From Flavobacterium branchiicola (lineage in GTDB: Bacteria > Bacteroidota > Bacteroidia > Flavobacteriales > Flavobacteriaceae), in the NCBI RefSeq assembly GCF_018383905.1, contig NZ_JAGYWA010000002.1, positions 62,001 through 126,000 on the forward strand: 64,000 nucleotides of DNA. The letters are read 5' to 3'. The translations under genes were made by a program, and so were the position numbers. Shown piece by piece: positions 45,207 through 54,215 of this stretch. The number at the start of each line of letters is the position of its first letter. Position 1 is the stretch's first letter. The notes beneath the pieces are model-generated. The model ran no database searches. It was not told the origin of the DNA and saw only the letters and a list, made by a program, of their open reading frames with translations.

Positions 45207-45256
45207 GTTTCAGGTTTCAGGTTTTCCGGCAGAACGTGAAACCTGAAACCTGAAAC
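45207..45256. terminator. Heptad-built bidirectional hairpin
   Basis: GTTTCAGGTTTCAGGTTT at 45207-45224 is perfectly complementary to 45239-45256, giving an 18-bp stem made from tandem GTTTCAG/CTGAAAC heptads. It sits between the convergent desulfurase and threonylcarbamoyl-AMP synthase genes. Confidence 0.82.
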
Positions 45257-45266
45257 AAAAAAAATA

Positions 45267-45827
45267 CTATTTACGTATTACTTTTACCTGCGAATCATTC
45301 GTTAATTTGATGATTGTTGAAGGTTTTCCGGCTATTTTATCGTGATATAAATTCACAACATAATCAACACCATTTACAATTTCAGGGCTAATATCTTTAA
45401 AAGCAATTGGAGTTGGTTGTCCCGAAATATTGGCAGAAGTAGATACAAGAGGTTTTTTCATTCGTTCTAATAATTTAAAACAAAAAGGCTCTTTTACAAT
45501 ACGTATTCCAAGAGAATTATCGGCTGCAATAATGTTTGGTGCCACATTTCTTGGTTCGTCCAGAATTAAAGTGGTTGGTTTTTCAGATAAATCTAATAAT
45601 TGCCACGCAACTTCAGGAATGTTTTTAAATACATTGTACATCATCTTTTCACCATTCATCAGTACAATCATACTTTGAGTTTCTGCGCGTTGTTTCAACT
45701 TGTATATTTTTGCAACGGCTTCAGGATTAGTAGCGTCGCAACCAATACCCCAAACAGTATCAGTTGGGTAAAGAATAATTCCACCTTCTTTGATGACTTC
45801 GTATGCTTTGATGATTTCTTCGTTCAT
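45267..45827 (-). CDS. L-threonylcarbamoyladenylate synthase (Sua5/YciO/YrdC)
   Basis: 186 residues. It makes threonylcarbamoyl-AMP, the first step of the universal t6A37 tRNA modification. N-terminal LYPTDTVWGIGCDATNPEAV and KLKQR match the nucleotide/carbamoyl binding site; SANISGQPTP is the later family motif. It is the single-domain form without the Sua5 C-terminal extension. A TAnnTTTG box lies at 45860-45867. Confidence 0.9.
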   Translation of the reverse strand: MNEEIIKAYEVIKEGGIILYPTDTVWGIGCDATNPEAVAKIYKLKQRAETQSMIVLMNGEKMMYNVFKNIPEVAWQLLDLSEKPTTLILDEPRNVAPNIIAADNSLGIRIVKEPFCFKLLERMKKPLVSTSANISGQPTPIAFKDISPEIVNGVDYVVNLYHDKIAGKPSTIIKLTNDSQVKVIRK

Positions 45828-45859
45828 ATTGTAAATTATAATAGACTCAATTAGGAATG

Positions 45860-45867
45860 CAAAGTTA
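45860..45867 (-). promoter_or_regulatory. -7 box for threonylcarbamoyl-AMP synthase gene
   Basis: Minus strand TAACTTTG, a perfect TAnnTTTG match 32 nt before the ATG. Confidence 0.5.
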
Positions 45868-45964
45868 TGAATTTTGCCAATAAATGCTTTTTGGGCGCTG
45901 TATATTTATCGCAATTAGTTTCCCAAGATTAAAAGCTCAGGTAATAATTGAAGTAAAATGGATT

Positions 45965-47116
45965 TTATTGTTTTGTTTTTTTAGATTTTGCCAAATTCAT
46001 CAACGGCATTTCAATGTACTTAAAAGTAAGCTGACAAATAAAAATTAAAGGCAAAACTGAAGCTGCAATAATAAGCCAGAATTCCCAATCGGTTAGTTCT
46101 TTTGCTTTTTCAATTCCTACTACAAAGTTAAATAAGACATATAAAAGAATACCGTGTACTAAGTAAAGACTATACGTTACCTGCCCGAATTTACGCGAAA
46201 AGGCACTTGATAAAAGTCCGAAAAAATTGTTTCCTGAAGCAACGATTAAAAACACAACCGATGTGATGATGATTGGAATTGGTTTTCTGCCGCTATGAAA
46301 AAAGTATACCGACAGCAATAATAAAATAATAGATAAAACGGCATATTTTTTTTGTTTTAAAACCGTTTCAAGCTTTTTGCTGTCTACTATTAATGCTACA
46401 CAAATACCTCCTATAAACGGAATGAAATGTCTTAATGAAGATTTATTAATAACCATTGTAATGGCAGCAGCAGCAAGAAATGCGATAAGGGTTTTGTAAT
46501 TTACTTTAATTTTAAAAAATAAAGCAATTAACGGTAATAAGAAATAAAAAGCCCATTCATACGGCAATGTCCATGTTACACCGGCATTTAGAATACGGCT
46601 ATTTTCCAGTCCGTTAATGTCAAGATCTTTGCGGACATTGAAAAATATCCAGGAAAGAATGCTTTTTAAATTTTCAAGAAAAGGAACCTGAGCTGTAAAA
46701 TTAGTTACATACGCTACAATGAAAAATATAATAAGAACAGAGAAAAAGTACATAGGAAAAAGTCTGTAGAAACGTGCTTTTATGTACTCTGTCCAGTCGA
46801 TTTGTTTCGTTTTACTATTGATTAATTTTCCGGTAAACAAAAATGCGGTAATTACAAAAAAGAAAGCGACCGTAGTTTGTCCAAACTGATTGAATAAATT
46901 CGATTCAGGCTCATTCCACTCATTGGTTTGCAGAAAAAATCTCCAGATATAACTGTGGTGCAAAAAGACAAAAAAAGCAAGGTAACCTCTTAAACCATCA
47001 ATTTCAGGATAACGAATTTCGGTTAAATCAATTTTTACAACTTTATTGGTTAGTATTACAGAGACAATCAGGGCAATTAATACCGGTATTAAATAAATGT
47101 AAAGAGTAAAATTCAT
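45965..47116 (-). CDS. Acyltransferase-3 family membrane protein
   Basis: 383 residues with about ten membrane helices. The conserved FFVFLHHSYIWRF (catalytic-type His region near residue 53) and FFFVITAFLFTG mark the acyltransferase-3 (OafA/NodX-like) family, which O-acylates extracellular or cell-surface sugars. Its neighbours are glycosyltransferases, so it may acetylate LPS or another surface glycan. Divergent promoter DNA to its right holds nothing else I can name. Confidence 0.9.
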   Translation of the reverse strand: MNFTLYIYLIPVLIALIVSVILTNKVVKIDLTEIRYPEIDGLRGYLAFFVFLHHSYIWRFFLQTNEWNEPESNLFNQFGQTTVAFFFVITAFLFTGKLINSKTKQIDWTEYIKARFYRLFPMYFFSVLIIFFIVAYVTNFTAQVPFLENLKSILSWIFFNVRKDLDINGLENSRILNAGVTWTLPYEWAFYFLLPLIALFFKIKVNYKTLIAFLAAAAITMVINKSSLRHFIPFIGGICVALIVDSKKLETVLKQKKYAVLSIILLLLSVYFFHSGRKPIPIIITSVVFLIVASGNNFFGLLSSAFSRKFGQVTYSLYLVHGILLYVLFNFVVGIEKAKELTDWEFWLIIAASVLPLIFICQLTFKYIEMPLMNLAKSKKTKQ

Positions 47117-47228
47117 TTCTTTTTAGGGATAGAATCACATTTTATAGTGACGATTATGTTTGGGTTAAAATTTTTGCAAACATAGGAAACCATTATGGAT
47201 TGCCATGTTTTTCTTTCTCTCTGATTCG

Positions 47229-48182
47229 TTAACTATTTAAAACAACAATTTCGCTCCAGCCTTCCAAAGTGTATTTCTTTAAAATAGAATCCGGGATTTT
47301 TTCGTATTCATTTTTAAAAAAGTCAACAGGAATCACCGGATTATTTTCATCGATAATTAAGATGTTGTTCGGATTGTAAAAATCGTAGTTTTTAATATCT
47401 GTATTGGTTGTGATCAGTTTTTTCTCCAAACCTAAGCTTTCAAAAACTCTGAATGTTAAGCCCGCCTGGCCAAGTCGGTTAATGTCTAAAAGTACTTTTG
47501 AGCGGCTGATATAATCATTTACCTCAGACAAAGGCATATGTTTTCGGATATAAGTAATGTTTTTATCCTCGTCATTTTTCTTTTTGTCATAGATAATGAA
47601 CTTGAAATTTATATTTTGCAAGGCCAGATTGTTTGCAATTCGTTTTAAAATAGGCAGTCTTTTGTCTATTGAGCTAATATTGAAAACATCATAATCAAAT
47701 TGATCGCTATTTTCTATAGCTTTCGAAGTATAAATCCAGTTTGAGGCAAATTTTAAGTTGAAATTGGCGCAATCCTCTTTTTCAAATGAAAAAACTTCAT
47801 CAAAACAATGCAGAACACGTTTGATTTTTGGACAACGATATATATTATCATTAAAAAATCCAACAGACTTTTTAGTGTAGTTTTTAAATTCTAATATACT
47901 TTTAGGATCAATAAAATCTCCTTTTATAGTTAAAATAACATCCTGAATCTGATTGTTTTTCTGTAACTGATTTATAATTTCTTTTCCGTAATGCAGGTGT
48001 TTTAAGTTGGTTTTGAAAAACGCCTTTAAAATAAAGTTATAAGCTTTATGCAATACAGAAGGATATTTGTATTTGAAGGTATTGAAATCGATATGATGAA
48101 CAATATGTCCTTGTTTTTCCAGACTTGACGCAATATGTTTGTTGAGCCCCCAGTTATCAAGACTTATTAAGGTTATATACAT
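47229..48182 (-). CDS. Glycosyltransferase-like protein (CgeB/GT-B type)
   Basis: 317 residues. Fold cues: VGFFNDNIYRCPKIKRVLHCFDEVFSFEKED in the N-terminal half and a C-terminal GT-B-like segment RLGQAGLTFRVFESLGLEKKLITTN, where the E of FRVFESLG sits at the usual donor-binding helix. It resembles CgeB-type transferases, but the sugar donor and acceptor are unknown. It starts 24 nt from the divergent kinase gene ORF and lies in the LPS-related cluster. Confidence 0.72.
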   Translation of the reverse strand: MYITLISLDNWGLNKHIASSLEKQGHIVHHIDFNTFKYKYPSVLHKAYNFILKAFFKTNLKHLHYGKEIINQLQKNNQIQDVILTIKGDFIDPKSILEFKNYTKKSVGFFNDNIYRCPKIKRVLHCFDEVFSFEKEDCANFNLKFASNWIYTSKAIENSDQFDYDVFNISSIDKRLPILKRIANNLALQNINFKFIIYDKKKNDEDKNITYIRKHMPLSEVNDYISRSKVLLDINRLGQAGLTFRVFESLGLEKKLITTNTDIKNYDFYNPNNILIIDENNPVIPVDFFKNEYEKIPDSILKKYTLEGWSEIVVLNS

Positions 48183-48242
48183 TATCTGTGAAATTGTTTT
48201 TATTAGTTGGTAAAACTAGCTAAATTTGCTGAAACAATTTTT

Positions 48243-49010
48243 ATGATTTTAAGATTAAATCGCGGATATGAAAAATTTGAAAATATTCTAACGGAGTATA
48301 TTCAGTTTTTTAATACCAAAGGAGAAGACTTTGTCATTGGTCAGCGTAATCAGATAAAACTTTTTGATTTAGACAATCAAAAAATAAATATAAAATCGTT
48401 TAAGGTTCCGCATCTCATAAATAAAATAGCCTACAAATATTTTCGAAAATCAAAAGCAAAACGTTCTTTCGAGTTTGCAAACCGATTATTAGAACTTGGT
48501 GTTGGAACTCCAAAACCAATAGCATTTGCCGAGTTTTCTTCAATTATAGGTTTAGAGAAAAGTTTTTATGTTAGCGAACAATTGGTTTGTGATTTAACCT
48601 ACAGGGAACTTGTAGAAATTCCAGATTTTCCGGATCACGACAATATACTAAGACAATTCACAAAATTCAGTTTTGATCTTCATCAAAAAGGGATTGAATT
48701 TTTGGATCATTCGCCAGGGAATACTTTGATTAAAAAGAATGCCGAAGGAAATTATGATTTCTTTCTGGTTGATTTAAACCGTATGGAATTTCATCAGTCG
48801 ATGTCTTTTGAAATGCGTATGAAAAATTTGTGTCGTCTGACTCCGCTAAAAGAAATGGTGGCGGTAATGAGCAATGAATATGCAAAGTTCTACAAAGAAG
48901 AGTCTGAGCAAAGAATTTTTGAAACGTTATGGAAATATACCTCAGATTTTCAGGAGCAATTTTATAGAAAAAAGCGTCTTAAAAAGAAACTTAAATTCTG
49001 GAAGAAGTAA
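48243..49010 (+). CDS. LPS core kinase-like protein (Kdo/WaaP family)
   Basis: 255 residues from ATG 48243 (MILRLNRGYEKF); the earlier in-frame codon adds 12 residues lying in the promoter. Protein-kinase-like fold: catalytic HSPGNTLI (H...N, about 163-170) and VDLNRMEF (metal-binding D, about 184-190). These match WaaP/KdkA kinases that phosphorylate heptose or Kdo of LPS. Its 3' end overlaps the convergent glycosyltransferase by 20 nt. Confidence 0.88.
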   Translation: MILRLNRGYEKFENILTEYIQFFNTKGEDFVIGQRNQIKLFDLDNQKINIKSFKVPHLINKIAYKYFRKSKAKRSFEFANRLLELGVGTPKPIAFAEFSSIIGLEKSFYVSEQLVCDLTYRELVEIPDFPDHDNILRQFTKFSFDLHQKGIEFLDHSPGNTLIKKNAEGNYDFFLVDLNRMEFHQSMSFEMRMKNLCRLTPLKEMVAVMSNEYAKFYKEESEQRIFETLWKYTSDFQEQFYRKKRLKKKLKFWKK

Positions 49011-49758
49011 TATGTTTTAACTCTTTATACCGAATAAAGATACTATAAGCATTTAAATAACATATCGTGATTCCTTTAACGCCGTCCAAAAAGCCTAAAC
49101 GAATTATAAATTGATATAAAAAAGTATATAAAGGATGAAATACCATTAATAAAAAAGATGGTTTTTGTCCTTTTTTTATTTTTTCGCGAGCCTTAAAAAT
49201 TCCATATTGATACATTTTTTCTTTATAATCTGCGAAAGAAATATATGAATAATGTATTATTTTGTTTTTCAGGGTAGAAATTCTTCCGTTTACAACTAGT
49301 TTTTCATGAACCATTCGGTCTTCATTATAGCTGCAATCCGATTTATTAAAAAGTCTGAAAATTTTGTCCGTTTGCCATCCGCTAAAATTTAGTTTCTCAT
49401 TTTTAAACATAAAAGTACGGTAGACAAGATAGGCACTGGCAGCATTTTTATCATTTATGACCAAGTTAATTTCAGCTTTTAAACCCGGAGTTAGTTGTTC
49501 GTCAGCATCAATAAATAATATCCAGGAATTTTTAGCCTGACTTAAAGCAAAATTACGTTGTGAAGTATAATTGATAAAAGTGTTCTGGATTAGTTTTACC
49601 TCTGGAAATGATTTAACAATACTAACCGTTTGATCTGTACTATAAGAATCAACAACGATTATTTCATCGGCAAAATCAATATCTTCAAGAAGTGATTTTA
49701 TGCGATGTTCTTCGTTAAGCGTAATAATCAGAACTGATAATTTTTGCTTTTGATTCAT
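48991..49758 (-). CDS. GT2 glycosyltransferase (WaaE-like)
   Basis: 255-residue GT-A enzyme: ITLNEEHRIKSLLEDI at the N-terminus, VVDSYSTDQT, and the DXD-like metal site FIDADEQLTPG. The C-terminal GWQTDKIFRLFNKSDCSYNEDRMVHEKL is the usual WaaE/KdtX-like acceptor segment. Probably adds a sugar to LPS core. It lies 19 nt downstream of the GT9 gene on the same strand. Confidence 0.88.
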   Translation of the reverse strand: MNQKQKLSVLIITLNEEHRIKSLLEDIDFADEIIVVDSYSTDQTVSIVKSFPEVKLIQNTFINYTSQRNFALSQAKNSWILFIDADEQLTPGLKAEINLVINDKNAASAYLVYRTFMFKNEKLNFSGWQTDKIFRLFNKSDCSYNEDRMVHEKLVVNGRISTLKNKIIHYSYISFADYKEKMYQYGIFKAREKIKKGQKPSFLLMVFHPLYTFLYQFIIRLGFLDGVKGITICYLNAYSIFIRYKELKHITSSRI

Positions 49759-49777
49759 TGGAATGCTATTTACTTTT

Positions 49778-50842
49778 TCAATTTTTATATTCTTGAAAAT
49801 AAGCTTCCAGTTTTTCCAGCATAAGTTCTAGCGGATATTCTGCATAATATTCAAAAGTATGCTCCTTAATATATTGTTCTGTATGCTGTTCGTAGATTTC
49901 CGGTTTAAGATCTTTTAGGTGAATTGAAGCATTTTTAGCTTCATTCTCAAATAATTGCCAGGTTTCTTTTCTTACTGATGGAGTAAAAATTGAAAAAGTT
50001 GGAATCTCAAGTGCTTTTGCCATATTTACTGCGCCGCCTTCGTTCCCTATCAACATCTCACATTGTGAAAGTAATGCTAAAAACGGACGTAATTCTGTAC
50101 AGTATAAGTCAAAAACGATATGCTTTTTAGTTTCTTCTGAACAATAATTATAAACTTCTAAGGCTTGTTCTTTTTGATCCGGAATGTAATTGAAAATAAT
50201 AGTCGCATTAGTTTTAGCCACAGTAAAATCAATAATTTTTGCCATTCCTTCCAAAGGATAGGTTTTGTAAACTTCGCTTCCTAAAATACCAAACATAATC
50301 AATGGTTTCTGAGTATCGATGTTGTAGCTTTTCAGAAGTTTTTTTGCCTCTTCGATTTCAGATTCTTTTAAAAAGATTTTAGGTTTTACATCCGTAATTT
50401 TTTCTGAAATAAATGGCTTAAGAAGCAATAATCTGTTTTCGATTGCTAAACCGTATTCCGATTTAATGGCATCAAAACGTTCGTAACTATGATTGTAAAA
50501 TACGTTAGAATACCATTTGTGGTACGAAACTTTATATTTTGCACCAGAAAACAAGGTAATTAAATTGGTTTCTAATTTACTGTAAACATCAATTACAGCA
50601 TCGTATTTTCTTTTTCTAATCTGAAAAATAAACTTAAATAAAGATGGAATAGATTTTCTTACCTTATTTGTTAATGGAATTATAGTGTCAATGTTTGGAT
50701 TTTCTTTTAAAACATCTACAGAATTTGGATAACACATATAGTCTATCTTAGCCTCCGGAAACTTAGTTTTTAAGTTGTTACAGATTATTGTACTTGTTAA
50801 TACATCTCCGATTCTCTTTTGCTGAATGACTAATATTCTCAT
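49778..50842 (-). CDS. GT9 heptosyltransferase-like protein
   Basis: 354 residues, WaaC/WaaF fold: N-terminal VIQQKRIGDVLTSTIICNNLK (the QxRxGD...T start) and C-terminal MLIGNEGGAVNMAKALEIPTFSIFTPS (GNxGG..H-like donor site). Heptosyltransferases extend LPS inner core from ADP-heptose. The third conserved His of GNDSGxxH is Asn or Val here, so specificity may differ. Confidence 0.87.
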   Translation of the reverse strand: MRILVIQQKRIGDVLTSTIICNNLKTKFPEAKIDYMCYPNSVDVLKENPNIDTIIPLTNKVRKSIPSLFKFIFQIRKRKYDAVIDVYSKLETNLITLFSGAKYKVSYHKWYSNVFYNHSYERFDAIKSEYGLAIENRLLLLKPFISEKITDVKPKIFLKESEIEEAKKLLKSYNIDTQKPLIMFGILGSEVYKTYPLEGMAKIIDFTVAKTNATIIFNYIPDQKEQALEVYNYCSEETKKHIVFDLYCTELRPFLALLSQCEMLIGNEGGAVNMAKALEIPTFSIFTPSVRKETWQLFENEAKNASIHLKDLKPEIYEQHTEQYIKEHTFEYYAEYPLELMLEKLEAYFQEYKN

Positions 50843-50968
50843 TTTTTTTATAATTCAATTTAGGGGCTAAAATACAAACTATTTTAGTTAGTGTACAAGT
50901 GATGCCGGTAATAAGATTAAACTAAAGTAAAAAGTTATATTTTTGTGGTCAATAAATTAAAATTTACG

Positions 50969-51715
50969 ATGGGAATTAGTGGTTTGGTTATTACTTTCAA
51001 CGAAGAAAAAAACATTGGAAAATGTATTGATGCTTTATTAAAAGTGTGCGATGAAGTTATTATTGTAGACTCTTTTAGTAAAGATCGTACTGTTGAAATT
51101 GCCAAAGAAAAAGGTGCAATAGTTGTTGAACAAGCTTTTTTGGGTGATGGACCGCAGCGTACACATGGTTTGCCTTATTGCAAAAACGACTGGATTTTAA
51201 ATCTCGATGCCGATGAATTTCTGGATAAAGATGCAGAGCAATTTATTCTGAATAAAAAGTATTTAGAAGGGAATTACGACGCTTTTAGTTTTAGAGTAAA
51301 AAACTTTTTAGGAAATAAATTAATCGATTTTTCAGGCTGGTATCCCGATCACAAAGTTCGTTTTTTTAATAAACAGACAGCTCATCCGTCAGATTCTATT
51401 GTGCATCAGAAAATCATTACTCAAAATGAGAAGAAAGTAGCTGTGCATATTTTGCACTATGGCTGGGATTCTTTAGATCAGATTATTGCCAAAAAGAACC
51501 AGTACTCAGGTTGGCATGCTCAGCAATTATTTGATCAGGGAAAAAGAGTAAATGCTTTTAAACCGGTTTTAAATGGTACGGTAGCTTTTGTGCGTTGTTA
51601 CTTTTTTAAGAAAGGAATTTTTAACGGTATCGACGGATTATCAATTGCAATGATTCAGAGTTTTTTCTCTTATATGAAATATGCTAAGCTTTTAAAACTT
51701 CAGAAAAAACAATAA
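50969..51715 (+). CDS. GT2 glycosyltransferase (WaaE-like), second copy
   Basis: 248 residues from ATG 50969 (MGISGLVITFNEEKN). VDSFSKDRT and LDADEFLDKDA form the GT-A donor site, with FSGWYPDHKVRFFNK, as in WaaE-type core glycosyltransferases. Sequence layout is alike to the 48991-49758 enzyme, pointing to an old duplication within the cluster. Divergent from the GT9 gene; followed by a terminator. Confidence 0.9.
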   Translation: MGISGLVITFNEEKNIGKCIDALLKVCDEVIIVDSFSKDRTVEIAKEKGAIVVEQAFLGDGPQRTHGLPYCKNDWILNLDADEFLDKDAEQFILNKKYLEGNYDAFSFRVKNFLGNKLIDFSGWYPDHKVRFFNKQTAHPSDSIVHQKIITQNEKKVAVHILHYGWDSLDQIIAKKNQYSGWHAQQLFDQGKRVNAFKPVLNGTVAFVRCYFFKKGIFNGIDGLSIAMIQSFFSYMKYAKLLKLQKKQ

Positions 51716-51734
51716 ATACAAAAAGGTTTTAAAT

Positions 51735-51780
51735 AAAAAAATCCAAATTCCAACGTTAAATTGGAGTTTGGATTTTTTTT
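51735..51780. terminator. Bidirectional terminator
   Basis: AAAAATCCAAATTCCAA pairs with TTGGAGTTTGGATTTTT (one mismatch, 7-nt loop), between the convergent glycosyltransferase and dapD genes. Confidence 0.82.
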
Positions 51781-51799
51781 ATGTTGGATTTTTTAAAAT

Positions 51800-52615
51800 C
51801 TATACAGCAACGTCGTATTCACGAAGTGCATTGTTTAAAGATGTTTTTAAATCTGTAGATGGTTTACGAGTACCAATGATTAAAGCGCATGGAACCTGAA
51901 ATTCTCCGGCAGCAAATTTTTTAGTGTAACTTCCTGGAATTACAACAGAACGTGCAGGAACAAAACCTTTCATTTCAACAGGCTCGTCACCAGTTACATC
52001 GATAATTTTTGTTGAAGCAGTCAAACAAACGTTAGCACCAAGAACAGCTTCTTTACCAACATGTACACCTTCTACAACAATACAACGAGAACCAATAAAA
52101 GCACCATCTTCAATAATAACCGGAGCAGCTTGTAATGGCTCTAAAACTCCACCAATACCAACACCACCGCTTAAGTGAACATTTTTACCAATTTGAGCAC
52201 AGCTTCCTACCGTTGCCCAGGTATCAACCATAGTTCCTTCGTCAACATAAGCACCAATATTTACATAACTCGGCATTAAGATAACACCGCTAGAAATATA
52301 AGCTCCGTAACGTGCAACAGCATTTGGTACTACACGAATTCCTTTTTCAGCATAACCTCTTTTTAGTAACATTTTATCGTGGTATTCAAAAATACCAGAT
52401 TCCCATGTTTCCATTTTTTGAATTGGAAAATACATTACAACAGCTTTCTTTACCCATTCGTTTACTTGCCACTTGTCTCCAACTGGTTCTGCACAACGTA
52501 ATTTTCCAGCATCAACCAATTCGATAACTTCTCTGATAGCATCAGTTGTTGCAGTTTCTTGTAATAAAGCTCTGTTTTCCCAAGCTTGTTCTATTATAGT
52601 CTGTAAAGAATTCAT
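51800..52615 (-). CDS. dapD: Tetrahydrodipicolinate N-succinyltransferase
   Basis: 271-residue left-handed beta-helix enzyme of the succinylase branch of lysine and meso-diaminopimelate synthesis. The N-terminal helical domain and MVDTWATVGSCAQIGKNVHLSGGVGIGGVLEP hexapeptide region are characteristic, as is IEDGAFIGSRCIVVEGVHVGKEAVLGAN. Single gene with its own consensus promoter at 52632-52659. Confidence 0.96.
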   Translation of the reverse strand: MNSLQTIIEQAWENRALLQETATTDAIREVIELVDAGKLRCAEPVGDKWQVNEWVKKAVVMYFPIQKMETWESGIFEYHDKMLLKRGYAEKGIRVVPNAVARYGAYISSGVILMPSYVNIGAYVDEGTMVDTWATVGSCAQIGKNVHLSGGVGIGGVLEPLQAAPVIIEDGAFIGSRCIVVEGVHVGKEAVLGANVCLTASTKIIDVTGDEPVEMKGFVPARSVVIPGSYTKKFAAGEFQVPCALIIGTRKPSTDLKTSLNNALREYDVAV

Positions 52616-52631
52616 AAGTTTTAATTTTTGG

Positions 52632-52659
52632 CAAAGATAGCGTATTTGTAGAAAAGCAA
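52632..52659 (-). promoter_or_regulatory. dapD promoter, TTG and TAnnTTTG
   Basis: Minus strand: TTG at 52659-52657, 17 nt spacer, then TATCTTTG at 52639-52632, 16 nt before the ATG. This is the fullest match to the Bacteroidota -33/-7 consensus that I found in the window. The 280-bp gap between dapD and the PAS gene holds nothing else I can identify. Confidence 0.6.
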
Positions 52660-52895
52660 AAAAGTAAAAGCTTTTGAAAGTGTTATATGTGTAACATTTT
52701 GTTTGTAATTTGATAAATAAAAATTCAACTTATATAGAATCTGTTTTACTTAAAAAGCCACTATAAGTTTTTTTACTATCAAAATATGACAAAAATCAGA
52801 TTTTGAATTTTTTCTTCGTTTTATTTTTGTCGGATTAATTCTAAGAAATTCGAATTAAAATTTACCAATCCAAACAACATTATAAGCAGTAAAAA

Positions 52896-53528
52896 ATGAA
52901 TCAGGAAAATCAACTTCGAACTCCAGTCACCGTCATCGATAAAGAAGTTTCATGGGATAAAACACAAGTAATCATGAGTAAAACAAATGCTTTTGGTATT
53001 ATAGAATATGCCAATGAAGTTTTTGTTGATGTTTGTGGTTACGAGGATTATGAATTAATGGGACAGCCTCATAATATTATTCGTCATCCGGATATGCCAA
53101 AAGTTATTTTTAAGGTACTATGGGAAAATCTCAAAGCGGGAAAAAACTTTCATGCCATTGTAAAAAACCTGGCAAAATCGGGCCGTTACTATTGGGTAAT
53201 TACCGATTTTGAAATCGCAAAAGACGAAAACGGCGCAGTTGTAAATTTTTTTGGAAGAAGGCAAGCCGTTCCGCAAGAAGTAATTGCAATGCATATTGAA
53301 CCATTGTACAAAAAGTTACTCCAAATTGAAGCCGCAAGCGGAGTAGAATTTAGTGAGAAATATTTAATAGGTTTTCTGGAAGAAAAAAAGAGATCTTATG
53401 TTGAATATATTAAGGAGTTGATTTTTGAACACGAGAAATCTCAGGCGAAATTTGCTCAATACGAAGAACAAGAAGAGGAAGATGAAGAAGAGGAAAGAGG
53501 TTTCTTCAGACGATTATTTAATCGATAA
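52896..53528 (+). CDS. Aer-like PAS-domain protein
   Basis: 210 residues. The PAS domain (about 27-130) has NEVFVDVCGYEDYELMGQPHNIIRHPDMPKVIF, the RHPDMP form typical of FAD-binding Aer-type redox PAS sensors. No kinase, GGDEF, methyl-accepting or DNA-binding domain follows; the C-terminal 80 residues are helical and end in an acidic run (EEQEEEDEEEERGF). It is probably a soluble redox or oxygen sensor that works through a partner. Stand-alone with its own terminator. Confidence 0.85.
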   Translation: MNQENQLRTPVTVIDKEVSWDKTQVIMSKTNAFGIIEYANEVFVDVCGYEDYELMGQPHNIIRHPDMPKVIFKVLWENLKAGKNFHAIVKNLAKSGRYYWVITDFEIAKDENGAVVNFFGRRQAVPQEVIAMHIEPLYKKLLQIEAASGVEFSEKYLIGFLEEKKRSYVEYIKELIFEHEKSQAKFAQYEEQEEEDEEEERGFFRRLFNR

Positions 53529-53563
53529 ATAAGAGTTTTTTAGGTTTACATATTTAGGTTCTG

Positions 53564-53597
53564 GTCCGTTTTGAGTTTTCTCAAGACGGACTTTTGT
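53564..53597 (+). terminator. Terminator of PAS gene
   Basis: GTCCGTTTTGAG (53564-53575) and CTCAAGACGGAC (53580-53591) pair with one wobble position, followed by Ts. Confidence 0.7.
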
Positions 53598-53673
53598 TTT
53601 GATGATAATTTTTGTGAAGTATTTCTATAGAAATAGAAAGGCTAAAATAAGTATCTTTGATAAAAATTATAAA

Positions 53674-54090
53674 ATGCCAAGAATCCTCTCTATAGACTAC
53701 GGACAAAAACGTACCGGAATTGCCATTACCGATGAAATGCAGATTATTGCTTCGGGTTTGACTACCATTCCGACCAATACTTTGATTGATTTTTTGAAAG
53801 ATTATTTTGCAAAAGAAAAGGTCGAAGCAGTTTTAATTGGCGAGCCAAAACAAATGAACGGACAGCCATCTGAAAGCGCGTCTATTATAAAAGGTTTTGT
53901 CACTCACTTTTCGAATATTTTTCCTGAAATGAAAGTTATTCGTGTAGATGAACGTTTTACTTCAAAAATGGCGTTTCAAACAATGATCGACAGCGGACTA
54001 AGTAAAAAACAACGTCAAAATAAAGGCTTGATCGATGAAATTTCTGCAACGATTATGCTTCAGGATTATCTTTCTTCAAACCGCTTTTAG
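53674..54090 (+). CDS. ruvX: Holliday-junction resolvase-like RuvX/YqgF
   Basis: 138 residues, RNase H-like fold: SIDYGQKRTGIAITD (first catalytic Asp), IGEPKQMNGQPSE, and RVDERFTSKMAFQTM followed by a C-terminal IDEISATIMLQDYL (last acidic ligand). The family cuts branched DNA or acts in 16S rRNA 5'-end maturation. I chose the ATG at 53674; the earlier in-frame start encodes a basic leader unlike the family. Confidence 0.94.
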   Translation: MPRILSIDYGQKRTGIAITDEMQIIASGLTTIPTNTLIDFLKDYFAKEKVEAVLIGEPKQMNGQPSESASIIKGFVTHFSNIFPEMKVIRVDERFTSKMAFQTMIDSGLSKKQRQNKGLIDEISATIMLQDYLSSNRF

Positions 54091-54184
54091 GTGTATTTCT
54101 GACGAAATTTACTTTTTCACAAAAAAATATGATTTTCTAACTTTTATCATGTAAAAATTAGTTTTTTTTTGCAATTGAAAAAAG

Positions 54185-54192
54185 TACCTTTG
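54185..54192 (+). promoter_or_regulatory. -7 box for mqo
   Basis: TACCTTTG, perfect TAnnTTTG, 23 nt upstream of the mqo start. Preceded by a T-rich stretch without a well-spaced -33 TTG. Confidence 0.5.
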
Positions 54193-54215
54193 CACTTTAA
54201 AAACAAATTACTGTT

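Noticed and set aside
46000..51700. A complete O-antigen or capsule locus
   Set aside because: Only core-type transferases, a kinase-like and an acyltransferase gene are present; no flippase, polymerase or nucleotide-sugar genes.
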